Assembly (NCBI GenBank): GCA_004380135.1
Contig: QXCR01000038.1
Coordinates: forward strand, 147,273 to 211,272
DNA: 64,000 nucleotides
Reading direction: 5' to 3'
DNA from: Stemphylium vesicarium
Lineage: Eukaryota > Ascomycota > Dothideomycetes > Pleosporales > Pleosporaceae
Each line of letters opens with the position of its first letter. The first letter of the stretch is position 1. Shown here piece by piece: positions 30,255-41,700 of the stretch. The position numbers and the translations under genes were made by a program. Under the pieces are notes generated by a model that was given only the letters and a program-made list of their open reading frames with translations, made no database searches and was not told the DNA's origin.

Positions 30255-31291
30255 CTTTGGCAGTGGGTCTTGGGTGAGATTAGTGGGTGATGATGAAGGA
30301 AGGAAGAAGAAGAAGAAGAAGAAGAAGAAGAAGAAGAAGAAGAAGAAGAAGAAGAAGAAGAAGAAGAAGAAGGGAGCGATAAGGGAGGGGGCGGGTAGGA
30401 TGGAGACTGGAGAGCACGCACGAGACAGGAGTTTAGCATATGGTTAGGGGGAGAGGGTATATGGTATTTAGGGAGGGGAAATGATGGGATAAGGCTTTTG
30501 GGAGGAAGTTTGGGTTAGGGACAAGTTCTACTTTGCGGGGCTTATATGCTGGGGAGTGGTAAGGCTATGAGACTATGAGGCTACAAGGCTATTAGTAATA
30601 GATTAAGAAGGCAACAAAGCAACAGTCCAGCGCGCATACAAGATACATCATCAACCATTCGCTAGGACCGACTCTTCCTAATGGTGCCAGGACCACCCCA
30701 AGACTTTACCTCCAGTCAATGAGGTGGAGAAGAAAGGTTACACAGCATCAACCAAGCGAACGCGGCTGTTGGCTCGGGTACATTATTCCCTCATGGAAAC
30801 ACGCCCTTCTTCACTCGCTGCTTATAATAGACTACCCGGATTTGCCATGGTTTTGCTATCCAGCTTTCCATGTCTCCCTATCCTTATCACTCTTCAAAAA
30901 CTTCCAGCAGGAACACTGCAGGCCGGACAATTCAGCGCCCCGCCCCGGTACCCCAGATTAGCTGCGACGAGTGGCTGACGGCACAATGCGCAGATTGGGC
31001 CATTGGTACTTTGTTTCCCGCTCCCCTTTTCCCGTTCCTTTCCCTGCTGTGGTGTTTTGTTGTTCTTTTGGTTCTTGGACATTTTTTGATCCAATTTCCT
31101 TTCTTAGTGTAGTGGAAATGTTGGTAGCGGTGTTGGCTTGGTTGGTGTAAAAAGCTGAGAGGAAGATGGTATGTTGGATGGGCTTTTATATTTGACTGCT
31201 TCAATGTTCTATTATGGATTTATTCACTATGCTCTCTCGTATGATGTGTGCCCTGTTTGTCTCTTCCCCGGGCGACGATGTTGATGGCAGT
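30255..31291. other. Intergenic with microsatellite
   Basis: About 1 kb between the zinc-finger gene and the GCLM gene, both on the minus strand. It holds the (GAA)n tract, purine-rich sequence to about 30540, and small repeats of CTATGAG/CTACAAGG near 30565-30600. The open frames at 30719-31112 show no motif. Confidence 0.5.
30303..30372. repeat. (GAA)n microsatellite, about 23 copies
   Basis: A 70-base perfect GAA tract on the plus strand. On the minus strand it is a TTC/CTT pyrimidine tract 49-118 nt upstream of the zinc-finger gene's ATG, in its promoter or leader. The minus-strand frame reading it as poly-Ser is judged non-coding. Confidence 0.95.
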
Positions 31292-32296
31292 TCATGACTC
31301 TTCTCTTAATTCCGCAACAGCGAAATACCCCTTGCTCTCTACGACTCCCCGATCTTTCACCACTGCCGTGTATTTGACTACCCACTGCGGTTCGACATCC
31401 CCCTTCAAACCCTCTTCATTGCCTTGTCCGGCCAACACACCTGAGCCATTCTCGCCCGCGCCCAGTATCTGTCTCAGGGTACCTCTAGGCAGGATATTGG
31501 TGCAGTCGTTATGCGTCAAAAGCTCAATCTGTTGTTGTTTGGCGTAGAGAATCAACGGCTTGGGTACGACGCAGCAGTCGCGGACGTTAATTTGGTTCAC
31601 GCTAGGTTTGATCTTGGTGTGCTCGAGAAAGCGAGTGAGGCGCGTGACGCCGAATTCCGCGATACCGAGTTTAGAGACGAGGCCTTCTGCTTGCAACTTC
31701 TCCAGCGCTCGCCATGTCGTTACCATGGTTTCGATGTCTTCGGGTGCGACACCAGCGTCGAGGCAGTCGCCGGCTGTGTTCTCGTTTGTAGATTGCGCGG
31801 CTGATGGGGGAGAGGGTGGATCGTCGTCTTCTTCCATTTCGGAATCTTCGTCGTCGGCGTCAAAGGATATGCCTGGGAAGCTGACGATGAGGAGATCTAT
31901 TGATGAGGTGCCGAGCTCTTTCAACACGAGTTCTATGGCTTCCCGCGTTTGGGCGCAGCGTCGGTCCGTCGGTATGTTGGGGAGATAGAAGAGCTTAACG
32001 GTGATGTCGTATGACTCTCGCGGCTCGGTGAGGGGTGAAGGCGTGTGTGTGGGTATGTAGAGGGCCGAATCGGTGGCTGTAGTCCATGATCGGTAGTTTG
32101 GTTTGGAGGGCGTGGAAGAGGATTGGTGGGCGGAGAAGTTTGCGCGCAGTGAGGATGTAAGTTCGGTGTTTGACTTTTCGAAGAAAGGCCGCCGTATCAC
32201 GGAGGGCCCGCCCGACATGGTATTTCTGGGGTTGTTAGAGGGAATTTGTAAGGACGAAGATGGGCGGACATACGAAGTGGATAGTATAAGCTTCAT
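31292..32296 (-). CDS. GCLM: Glutamate-cysteine ligase modifier (regulatory) subunit
   Basis: Two exons, 32296-32274 (23 nt) and 32225-31292, joined by a 48-nt intron, give 318 aa starting MKLILSTSNTMSGGPSVIRR. Reading through the intron would also stay open, but the spliced N-terminus matches the family start. The protein has an aldo/keto-reductase fold: SSIDLLIVSFPG, KLQAEGLVSKLGIAEFG, then NQINVRDCCVVPKPLILYAK and IELLTHNDC, the hallmark of the GCL light chain. It binds the catalytic subunit and raises its activity in the first step of glutathione synthesis, in the cytosol. An acidic, Ser/Pro-rich insertion (about 135-160) interrupts the barrel and is probably a disordered loop. It is divergent from the AP-1 sigma gene. 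Confidence 0.88.
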   Translation of the reverse strand: MKLILSTSYVRPSSSLQIPSNNPRNTMSGGPSVIRRPFFEKSNTELTSSLRANFSAHQSSSTPSKPNYRSWTTATDSALYIPTHTPSPLTEPRESYDITVKLFYLPNIPTDRRCAQTREAIELVLKELGTSSIDLLIVSFPGISFDADDEDSEMEEDDDPPSPPSAAQSTNENTAGDCLDAGVAPEDIETMVTTWRALEKLQAEGLVSKLGIAEFGVTRLTRFLEHTKIKPSVNQINVRDCCVVPKPLILYAKQQQIELLTHNDCTNILPRGTLRQILGAGENGSGVLAGQGNEEGLKGDVEPQWVVKYTAVVKDRGVVESKGYFAVAELREES

Positions 32297-32719
32297 GGTT
32301 GCGATTTGGAGAGACTCGAGGCGCTGAATATGGTGGTGTGTTTTACTGCAACTTCTGGAATGTCCCCGGATCTTGGGGTAGTAAATAGTCAGAGACCGAG
32401 GGTTGAAGGTTCAAGATAATGGGCGTTTGTCAGCCAGTGGGGCGCGCTCAGAAAAATGTCGCGTCGTGTTCCCAGTAGCGCGAATGATTACAATGGGAGG
32501 GCCTGAGGACGTGTAAGAGGTTTCCTATAGTACGTGACGGCTTACGAGAATTGACTATGTTGACTGTCTGTCGACGGACTGAATGGCGGGGATAATGGAT
32601 GAGGGCGCATTGACGTCTCATTGTCGCGGGGCTGGCCTGTGACCGCCGATCGCCCTACTTGCACCTTTCCACTGGAAGACACCAACCCCATCCGCTCCCC
32701 ATCCTCCCCACGCGACACC
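32297..32719. promoter_or_regulatory. Divergent promoter, GCLM / AP-1 sigma
   Basis: About 420 bases separate the two divergent starts. No clear TATA box is seen, as expected for constitutive genes. Short open frames cover it but none is gene-like. Confidence 0.45.
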
Positions 32720-33425
32720 ATGACCATCAAGTAAGACGCTCTCATATAGAATACCTTGTAATCGCATGTGTACTAATTGTAATAGATACCTCATCCTGCT
32801 CTCACGGCAGGGCAAAGTGGTTGGTGGTCCCTCACCCTAAAAGCTCAAGTCCCCTGCTGAAGCTCGTAGCGTCTGGCCAAATGGTTCACCACCCTCGCGC
32901 CCAAGGACAAGGCCAAGATCGTCAAAGATGTCTCGCAGCTTGTCCTTGCCCGCCGCACCCGCATGTGCAACTTCCTCGAGTATAAGGGTCAGTGGGTCCG
33001 GCAGGGGTAACAGCGAAGCTAGGCTTACACATTCTTTTAGACACCAAGGTCGTCTACCGCCGCTACGCTTCTCTCTTCTTCATCGCCGGATGCGACGCCA
33101 CCGATAATGAGCTGATTACGCTCGAAATCGTCCACCGCTACGTCGAGCAGATGGACAAGTACTACGGCAACGTGTGCGAGCTCGACATCATCTTCAACTT
33201 CCAAAAGGCATACTTCATCCTCGACGAGCTTCTGCTGGCTGGTGAGATGCAAGAGAGCAGCAAGAAGAACGTATTGCGATGTATAGGACAGCAAGACAGC
33301 CTCGAAGATATGGAGGTGAGTGAAGTGTGATGACTTTCAGGTCCGCTTCGCCGCACCCATAGCGCCACCTGGCTGACGCGCGTGTCGTCCAGGTTGAGGA
33401 CGACGTCGTTACCAAGATTATGTAA
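32720..33425 (+). CDS. APS1: AP-1 adaptor complex sigma subunit
   Basis: Five exons, 32720-32730, 32786-32819, 32870-32987, 33041-33315 and 33393-33425, give 156 aa. The small size and sequence (MTIKYLILLSRQGKVRL, MCNFLEYKDTKVVYRRYAS, TLEIVHRYVEQMDKYYGNV) are those of the clathrin adaptor sigma subunit. Similarity to yeast Aps1 is higher than to AP-2 or AP-3 sigma in what I can recall. It sits in the AP-1 core with gamma, beta and mu, binding dileucine cargo signals on the trans-Golgi network and endosomes. The gene is unusually intron-dense for its length. The first coding exon is 11 nt, and the last carries 10 codons ending EDDVVTKIM, longer than the yeast protein. The long exon alone covers the core of the fold. 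Confidence 0.9.
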
Positions 33426-34641
33426 ACCGTCTACGGAGCACACAATCACATACACGCGGCAAAGCCGTTATCACCGCCCGTCCCAAGAGCCATCACTGAC
33501 CGTGCCTCGGCCCCCAGGATGCCGAAGACTTCAAAGGCCGGCTCCGCGAGAGTGGCATCATTTGAGAGACGACATCTGCTTTCAGCATCGCTTCCACATT
33601 TCACGGCGTCAAGGATTAGGACAACGGTCACTTTTGTTGGGGACACGGTACACGGCGTCATGGCGACACGATATCACACGGCGCAGGGAGTCGGGTCATT
33701 GGAGAACGCACTACCTGCCATCCTGCCTTGTAGAGCGGATGGCGGTAGCTGTACTCTATCTACTACAATCAAACACCTCGGACTGGCGGGCTTTGCTCGA
33801 CACAGCTAGGTCTGACACAAGCGGTTCATTGGGCTCGAACGTGATTACACATCATGCTATCGGGACATCCACCCTTGACATCATTGCCTGCTCTCTTCTC
33901 TCTGTTATGCTCTACTAAACTTAACCCTCTAGCAACAGATCTCGTATATGCGCACGCATGTACTGCGCATCTGCATTTCGTGACAGCAATTGGTTCGGAC
34001 CAGCTCTTGGTCCTTCATCCAGAACCTTGACATGCACAAATCAAATGAAACGTTGCCGAACCCAGTAGGGTTCTCTACCAGGCAATCCTTCTGTCCTAGT
34101 TCACAAGCTCAACCAACTTCAGATGACACTCTAGTTACTTGCGAATCCTCGGCATCACCGGCTATCAACTAACATAAGCGGTCAACACCAGTCGCCTCTC
34201 GCCAATTACCCATCCTGTCTTATCGACCGCTGTTGTTGGTTGAGGAGCTGGGCTCACATGGACCAATCAGGAAGGATAACCCGACACACATGCCGTTGCT
34301 AGCTCGGCGACACCGCCAAGCTGATCACCGCCGTCTCCGCAATCGCGACCACGTCGTAACATCGACACCTCACACCACTATTCCCCCAGAGCAATACATA
34401 TGTCCACCGCCTGCTAGACGACTGTCTGGCCGAACAACAGTACTCTCTCCTCTCTGCAGCCAGCCTAGAGTCGTGTCTACTCGTTGTATCGGTTCGCGCA
34501 GGCTACCCCCTCCCGACCACAACACCCCTTCGACCAGCAGCCACGGCGCGCTGACACCATTACCGCATTCTCTACATTACTAGAGACCTCCGAAGCTATA
34601 TTCACCAATATTGAGATAGAAAGGCGTACAGATTTTACACA
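33426..34641. other. Intergenic upstream of MAF1
   Basis: About 1.2 kb between the AP-1 sigma stop and the Maf1 start, both on the plus strand. Frames of up to about 180 codons here have no motif and overlap the adjacent exon. The 3' part, C-rich from about 34380, is probably the Maf1 leader and promoter. Confidence 0.5.
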
Positions 34642-35733
34642 ATGAAGGTATGCATTCGATGCGATAAGGCAGGCCGGGGTGATGATGTAGCTGACCCGGT
34701 GACGCAGTACCTCGACTTGTGCGCCCTCCACGAGGTCAACCTCGCCCTCAACTTCGACACCCAAGACACAGCCATCATTGGCGGATGCGACCTATGGACT
34801 GTAAAGGCAGCTGGAAGCGACAAGAAATTATACAAGCGCATCGAGAGAACACTCGAGGAGCGACACAAAGACCTGCTATCGGCAGTTGCGGGGCTGTCCG
34901 AGCAGTCCGCCGCGCAGTTCGCAGACCAACTCGACATCTCACGCGATACACCATTTGGCACCTTCAGCGAGGCAGCCAACCGCCATACATTTGCCTACCT
35001 CATCGCGACGCTCAATGCGACACACATTGACTACGACTTCGCCAACACCCTGAATCCTGACGAGTTCCGCCGCGAGACCATCCACAGCTTCATGCACAAG
35101 ATCGATACTACCATGTACTACCTCCGCCCGCAGGTCTATTCCGCAGGTCTTCCCGCAGGCGCCGTCACACCGCTTGGCTCGCCGATATGGAGTCCTCGTT
35201 CATGGCAACTTGTTGACAGCGAGATGGACATGTCAAACTGCGAGTACTACGCTTGGGAGCCATCAGATGATCCATTCGCCGATGACGGCGCTATCTGGAG
35301 TCATCACTTCTTCCTCTACAACAAAGACCGCAAGCGAGTCGCATACTTTTACCTCCGCGGCATCTCCGCCCTTTCCAACTCACCGAGCGTTGCCATGTCG
35401 CTCATGTCCAAATTCAAAGCCTCCAAATATGAATCGTCGGCCAACGCTGGTAGCAGGAAGCGTGCCGAGTACTGGCTGGGAGATCGCGCGAAGAAGGGTC
35501 TTGAAGCCTACGGCGAGAGCGACGAGCTTGACAACATGGTCATCGATCACCCCGGCGAAGTCGTCGACGCCGAACAACCGCAGTACCTCCCCGCAAGGGA
35601 GATGAGCATGGACGCTGAATACTACTACGAGAGCGACGGAGATAGCGACGTCGAATCACTCGTCGGTAGGGAGAGGGGTGTGAGCAAAGTACGGACAATG
35701 AGTGAAGGTGTTGTTGAGAGGATGGAGCTCTGA
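34642..35733 (+). CDS. MAF1: Maf1, repressor of RNA polymerase III
   Basis: Exon 1 is only ATG AAG (34642-34647); a 60-nt intron follows and exon 2 is 34708-35733, giving 343 aa. The spliced start MKYLDLCALHEVNLALNF is the classic Maf1 N-terminus. Also typical are IIGGCDLWTVKAAGSDKKLYK (A box), DYDFANTLNPDEF (B box) and the central WSPRSWQL and SNCEYYAWEPSDDPFAD (C box). Maf1 is dephosphorylated under stress, enters the nucleus and blocks Pol III recruitment, lowering tRNA and 5S synthesis. The middle linker between A and B boxes is short; the acidic tail (EYYYESDGDSDVESL) is typical of fungal members. The intron has no stop in frame and its length is a multiple of three, so an unspliced mRNA would encode 20 extra residues. 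Confidence 0.93.
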   Translation: MKVCIRCDKAGRGDDVADPVTQYLDLCALHEVNLALNFDTQDTAIIGGCDLWTVKAAGSDKKLYKRIERTLEERHKDLLSAVAGLSEQSAAQFADQLDISRDTPFGTFSEAANRHTFAYLIATLNATHIDYDFANTLNPDEFRRETIHSFMHKIDTTMYYLRPQVYSAGLPAGAVTPLGSPIWSPRSWQLVDSEMDMSNCEYYAWEPSDDPFADDGAIWSHHFFLYNKDRKRVAYFYLRGISALSNSPSVAMSLMSKFKASKYESSANAGSRKRAEYWLGDRAKKGLEAYGESDELDNMVIDHPGEVVDAEQPQYLPAREMSMDAEYYYESDGDSDVESLVGRERGVSKVRTMSEGVVERMEL

Positions 35734-38700
35734 GTTCTGTCCTTGTTTCGACGTTACCATCGAGTGTGTTGTCAAGCCCGGCACTCAACATGCCAAACAC
35801 GGGCTCATGGCAACACGCATGTCTGCTTCGACGCCTCACGGTGATTTGTTTGATTTACGACTTGTTTCTTTCTTCTTCACAGCATTGTCGGCGTTTTTCT
35901 CTTTCCACTCGACTACATCTCTTGCACCGGCTCGTGAGAAGACGTTACCATGCAAAACTGACAAGAAAACAAGGCGTTTACGGGTCGGTGGGAGCGACGC
36001 CCTTTACAAACGTCCTTTTTTCCCCCAGTCTTTACATAACGCGTCTGAGCCTTTGAGATACCCCCTTCCTTTCCTTATCGTCTGTCATTGTTTGTGTTTT
36101 TTGTTTGCTTGCTTGCATAGAGCGGAGGGTCGATAGTTTTGAAGATGTAGGAAGAATGTGAGGGAGGGTGTGGATAACGAATGTGATGATGGAAATGACT
36201 GGGATGCCATGGCGTGTATATTGATGAGTTCATAATCTTGTTCTAAGTATTGAGATGTATTTGCATTTTGGCGTGTGAGTCCGTTCATGTGCTTTGGATG
36301 TTTGAAATGTCTTCGCTGTTAAGATATAAGATGGTAGATGGGGTTCGTCGCTTTGCCTTCCAACCATCTTGGGCAGTAGAAGACATCTTTGATAACAAGG
36401 AAGAGAAGAAAAACAACACAGCGTATGCATGATCCTCGCGTGGAGGGGGGGTTTTTTTTTTTCTAACATTATGGAAAGATGTTGTAGTATTAAGAGGATA
36501 GCGGAAATGAGAGAGAAGATGTTTTATGTACAACCAGATTCTGCTAACGCCCTCCGTGGCTGCTTCAATCCATGTCTTTAGTAAACACCTCTCCATCTTT
36601 GCATTTTTGTTTTGTCACGCACATGAGCGTCCTTGCTCTAAGCCCTTTAATGCTGCTCTCTCGTGTCCACCGACGTCTTCGTTTTTAGGCAGGCCATGAA
36701 CAGCGCGCACATATGAAATGTTGTGGAGATTTTTCGAAAGACATTGACATATCCCGTGTATCGTTTTTGCGCTTTAGAAAATAAGTGGTACAGGGAGTAG
36801 GAGAGGTAGAATAGAGGAAGAAGGGAAGGCCCTATAACAGTCATTTTTTCTCTCTTCGCAACAAGACATGAAGTAAAACCAGATCCGCACTCGAAAGACA
36901 TTGGTCGTGCTTTGTGGCGTTTTTTTTATTTTATTTAAGAAAGATGTATACGCTTCTTCTCGCGCAGCGGCTAGTGTTCTAGCAGAGGTCTGTTCAGCAT
37001 AGGTCGAGGGTCTGCGTGTTTTTTATTTTTAAAAAACAATCGCGCATAGAGGTTTTTTATGCGAAACGACTGTAGCAAGCAGCGCTCCCGGGAACATGGG
37101 ATGTCCTCGATGAAATTTTTAAGGTAATGTGGCTAGGAGGACACATGTAACAATGCTCTCACCTTTGTCTTTTATGAAGTTTTGGTAATAAGAGCGAAGT
37201 GAAGAAGAGAGTGTTGAAGCAGGAGCGAGGGGGAATTTATACACGGCGGGTTATTGTGGCGCAAGAGGTTTAGTTGAGGCTAAGTGTGTGCAGCATACCT
37301 TTTATGCTGGAGGTTTTTTCGAAACAGACTCTCTCACTCACACATGTCCGTAACCTCATCTCTTTTTTTTCTTTTCAAATCAAGAGTGAACGGAAGGGCA
37401 GCATATCTTTAAGCTAAGGCGACTCACAAGACTTCCTCATAGTACCATGCTTTCTGCATTTAAGTCGTGCCAAGGGCCGCTCACATGTACTCTTTGTGTT
37501 GGGGTTTAGGAAGACGAGCGGGACATCGATATGTTTTGGTACACTTTTCAGATCTCAATGATTTTCTTCTGTGCATCATTCTGGTTCCGCAAAAAGTCCA
37601 TATATAATGTGGCAATTGATTTGTTTTGGTATTCTTGGGGGACAAAAAGAGGGAGAGAGACATGACATCTTTACTGTAGTTGTTTTAGAGGGGCAAAGTC
37701 GTCAGCAGAAACATGCGTACAATCTCCTCGAATTTTAGTACACCTTTGATGGTATTGAGATTAAAAGAATGAGAGAGAAAGCGATGGGGGTTTTTTATAC
37801 GCTCTAGTCTGTGGCAACGCTAAGCTTTCATGACAATGTTTGCTCATGTTTGGTATGCCAGGAGATGACGATGCGTCATTTTGGCATAAGGTAGTAAGAT
37901 GTGTTACATGAATCGTTGGCGGATATCCAGAAGATAGAATGTTACGGTAGCATCTAAATCGATTTCCAGAACGAGGCGGTGTGAAGGTGCTACCCTTTCC
38001 ATAGAGAATGAGGCGTATATGCTATGTCTTAGCTCAGAAGCCGGTGTCAAGTGGCATACAACTCCCCAGCTTAGTGTTGAAGTACTTTATCCAGCCTCAA
38101 ACCCAAACCGCCAAATGGGAAAAGGCCCGAAAGTCTCCTTTCTTCCGATCGTGACAGCCTCATCCAAGAGGAACCAATATATCGAAAAAGTCTCGCTTTT
38201 CTTCAGGATAATCCTGGTGGTAGTGCGTTGAGCGAGATATTAGGTTTCAGAAGTGCCAAGGTCTGACCATGAACTTCAGGTACGAAGGTGAGACAATGGA
38301 GAGAGTAGTTGCGAGTTGTTGTGCTTGCGATGTACATACCTTGATCCCCATGCTGTCACACCGTCACCTGACACGCAGTCTGAATGATCAAATGTGCTTC
38401 TTTCTCTCGCCCGAACATCGGTATATCATTCGTTCCCCGCGCATTGGCCCTACCGTTGATGAAACAGGGAAGCCGCGCAAACACCTGATGTTGCGTCAGC
38501 TGCGGCGTAGCACCCTGCAAGTCATACAGCAGCATGCACGAGCTGAACGGTCAGCCATGATCCCGATCTCACGCTTTCCACGTCTTCATCTTGTCACCAG
38601 AACTTTGGCAAAACAAGTGTAGGCTTGTTTCGCCGAGGTGAACTGCCGCTTGCAGGGAGCCCACGGCATCAGGGTAAGGACGGACATGGCCACCACAGAA

Positions 38701-41700
38701 GATCCACTTTGCAGCTTCTTCAGAAGGATAGTCGTGTGGCAATCTGCCGCTGTTGAGCCGTGGATGCCTTTTCCTGGTATAGATGAGTGGATACTGTGTG
38801 GAGAAGCTTGGGGCGCGGAGGGAAAGGTTTTTTGCCGAAGACGTAGGGTGCTGGTCTGCGGGTCGTGATAATCTTCCCGTATCTGCGCCTGCATACTTGA
38901 GGTAGTGTGTTCGAGAAGAATCAACGGCATCGTTGGCTCATGGTCGTGTGAAATTGACATTTCCACGAAACGAACGGCAACATTGAGATCCACGGTGGGT
39001 CCAAGAAAGACAAGGAAATCTTGCATGTTCAGCCATCAGGTCGCGTTCGTAAGACTACCCGACCCAGGACATATTCTAGGGTCAAGTGTCTTTCTCATCC
39101 AGACTAGTCGCATGCGGCGAAATGCGGACTCATGCCTCATCTGGATCCTGCAGCGAGTGCATTTGAAAAAGCAGTTACCAAGTGCCTGAGGGTAAGCGAA
39201 TGCCCTGCTAAGACCACCAGGACATGGCGACTACATGCTAACATTTTCCTTCAATGTCTCGTGCCAAAAAAGCCTCCAGGAACCGGGCAATGGAAAGACC
39301 GAAAGCTTACCAGAATGTATAATGTCACAAGCACCGCGCCTTCCGGACTTAAGACGTTGTACCGGCTCCCGCGGGATAGCCCCGGCTTCGACCTATCGGA
39401 GAATAGCGACAAAGGGTAAGCGGTAGATTCTTACAGGCGTTTACTGGAGGTAATAAGTGCCGCAACGCCATGAGGATCATTGCTGCCTGATGCGACGGCT
39501 TGGCGCAAGACGTCAGTGCCACTGATTCGTTGTGATGTGGCAATGTAGCGGAGCGATGCGAGCCTGACTTATCGAATGTACACCTCACATAGTCAAAGGT
39601 ACGTACCTCCAGTCGCGAAGCAGAAGTGGGTCTCAGGAAGCGGCGAGGTACGTACCTAGCGTGCACGTGAGACGCACACTACTGCGACGTTAGCTTCGCT
39701 GCAGTCGCGCGTCAATACCCACCAGATCTAGCTATCCTTGTGAAGGTGCAGCGCGTTGGGTGCTCGGCGTCAGCATTTTGCGTTATATTTGGGCGCTCAA
39801 CACAAAGGTCCAGATGTCTGCTGTAGAGGTGGGCTGATGGCTCCAGTTCTCTGTAATTGCGGGTCGTCCTGCGCTTTGGAACACGCAGCGTGAGGGAAGG
39901 GGTGCTTGCGATCAAGGACTGCGCTGTGTGTCATAAATTGAACAGGACTCGGTGCGCCCACAAAGTATGCAGCGACACGCTTATCATGCGCACTCATCTG
40001 TTGTGAATTTGCGTGAAAGATGAGATGCTACCAGTGCAGCTTCCGCTCTTGTTGATCCGAACAGCAACCTGCATCTGTATGCAATAGCTCCAGCTTCCTA
40101 CGTATAACACCCTGATAGGTGGACCTGCAGGGTGCAAGCCCTGGCGGTTCGCATACCTCCAGATGAAGTGCGAGGGGCCAAATGTCTGGGGAAATGCATC
40201 GGGATTTCCTCTTTGGGTTAGCAGGCCAATACCGGTTCAAGCGGACTGTCGCTTGAAGGCGTACGGGTAGAAGCAGACGCTCGTCATCGAGTTTCTGCAT
40301 ATACTCCCGTGTCGGTCGGCACCGTGTTTGTGAGCTGAGTTCGTCCCGATTGTTACACCAGGGAAGCACGTCATGCCTATGCCAGCAGACGAACATGTGT
40401 GGTCGTGACGCGGCAGCTGCGACAATGATAACACCGGTGGAGAGATGCTACTGCCCTTGTGTGTGGTGCAAACATGGCTCAGCGAAACCAAAGCCGGTAC
40501 GTGTAGGAGCTATCGCGTGATTGAGCTGTTGCCGCACCAATCATGGGATGTCGTGTGGCTACGATTGTATCCTTCGGTTTAGGCGAGCCGACTCGCGTTA
40601 TTCCAAGGCGACCTGAGAGTTGCGCTGATTGTTGCTGCTGGGGACTTTGTGATTACAGTAACATACTCTGGCTAACCATCTCGGAACATGACAGAGAGTG
40701 GATGAGGGCTTGGTATGTGCAAGGCCGCGGCCGCAGATCGATTGGTATGTGCAGTGGACATGACGAAGATCAGTGGCTCAACATCATGTTCAGCCACGAT
40801 CGGCGTTCAATGCTGAGCAGGGCTTCAATCATACATGCAGCAGTTCATGCTCGTTGCGAGAAATTCTTCTACAATCCTTCTATTGACGTAGATGGCTTCG
40901 CCATGATAGTAAGACTGCTCCACCAGCGCGGCGTTCGCTGCAGATCTGCCACGAGCGTGCTGGCTTCATGCGCGACGACAGCAGATCGTTCATTGCCACA
41001 AAACGCAACGTCACTGCTCAGGGGTCGTGCAGTGTGGAAAAGTGAGATAGCAGCGCGTAGGGCCGTAGCCGAACTTTGACTGTGTCAATGCAGAGCCGAT
41101 TTTGCGTCCAGAAGTAGCTTCGTGTTAAACCGAAGTGAGAGTAGCGGGTAGACGAGGATGCGAAGCAACCTCACCATGCCGTCATGCGTAATCGTTGCTC
41201 CAGGGCGCGTATAGCAGCACACTCGCGACGGAATGCGGTATGGCGGGCGCGACAGACCCAAGATGTCAGGGTCCTGGCCCGCTGGAGGTCAGGTGCAGAA
41301 GAATACCCACCGTGGCCCGCGTAATGGGGTGAGGCGTATGGTAGGTACTGCTTTCATCTCAGCGCATTACGTGTGCGTAGCAGTGACTGATGATGGCATA
41401 GGATTGGGGAGTTCAGCACGTTATTCGTGCGGTGCTCCAAGTCGGCAGCATCAGGTCGCAAAGTACCCGTACGTGGAGAAGGGCAGACGAGGGTAGCTCA
41501 GACCAGCGATTCGTCTCTGTGATAGGCTGGCGGGTCGAGCACCGTGTACAGGGGCCTAAGAGACGGTGATGGGAGGGAGCTTTTGCAAGCCGTGGTCATG
41601 CGGCGCCGTGGGTGGATGGATCGTTAGGCGACCCATGCAAATATTTAGCACGCACGTTAGCGTTCACTTTACCCCAGATGTTCCCGCAAGCGGCTAGCCC

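Noticed and set aside
30251..30439. Minus-strand frame encoding a long poly-Ser
   Set aside because: It is only the translation of the (GAA)n tract and flanks, overlaps the zinc-finger gene start and has no other protein character.
30430..30530. Several TTAGGG-like hexamers
   Set aside because: They are scattered in G-rich DNA, not tandem, and genes lie on both sides, so this is not a telomere or clear relic.
40543..41079. 178-codon plus-strand frame in the second desert
   Set aside because: No recognisable domain, no splice partners, composition close to random. Kept only as a finding to check.
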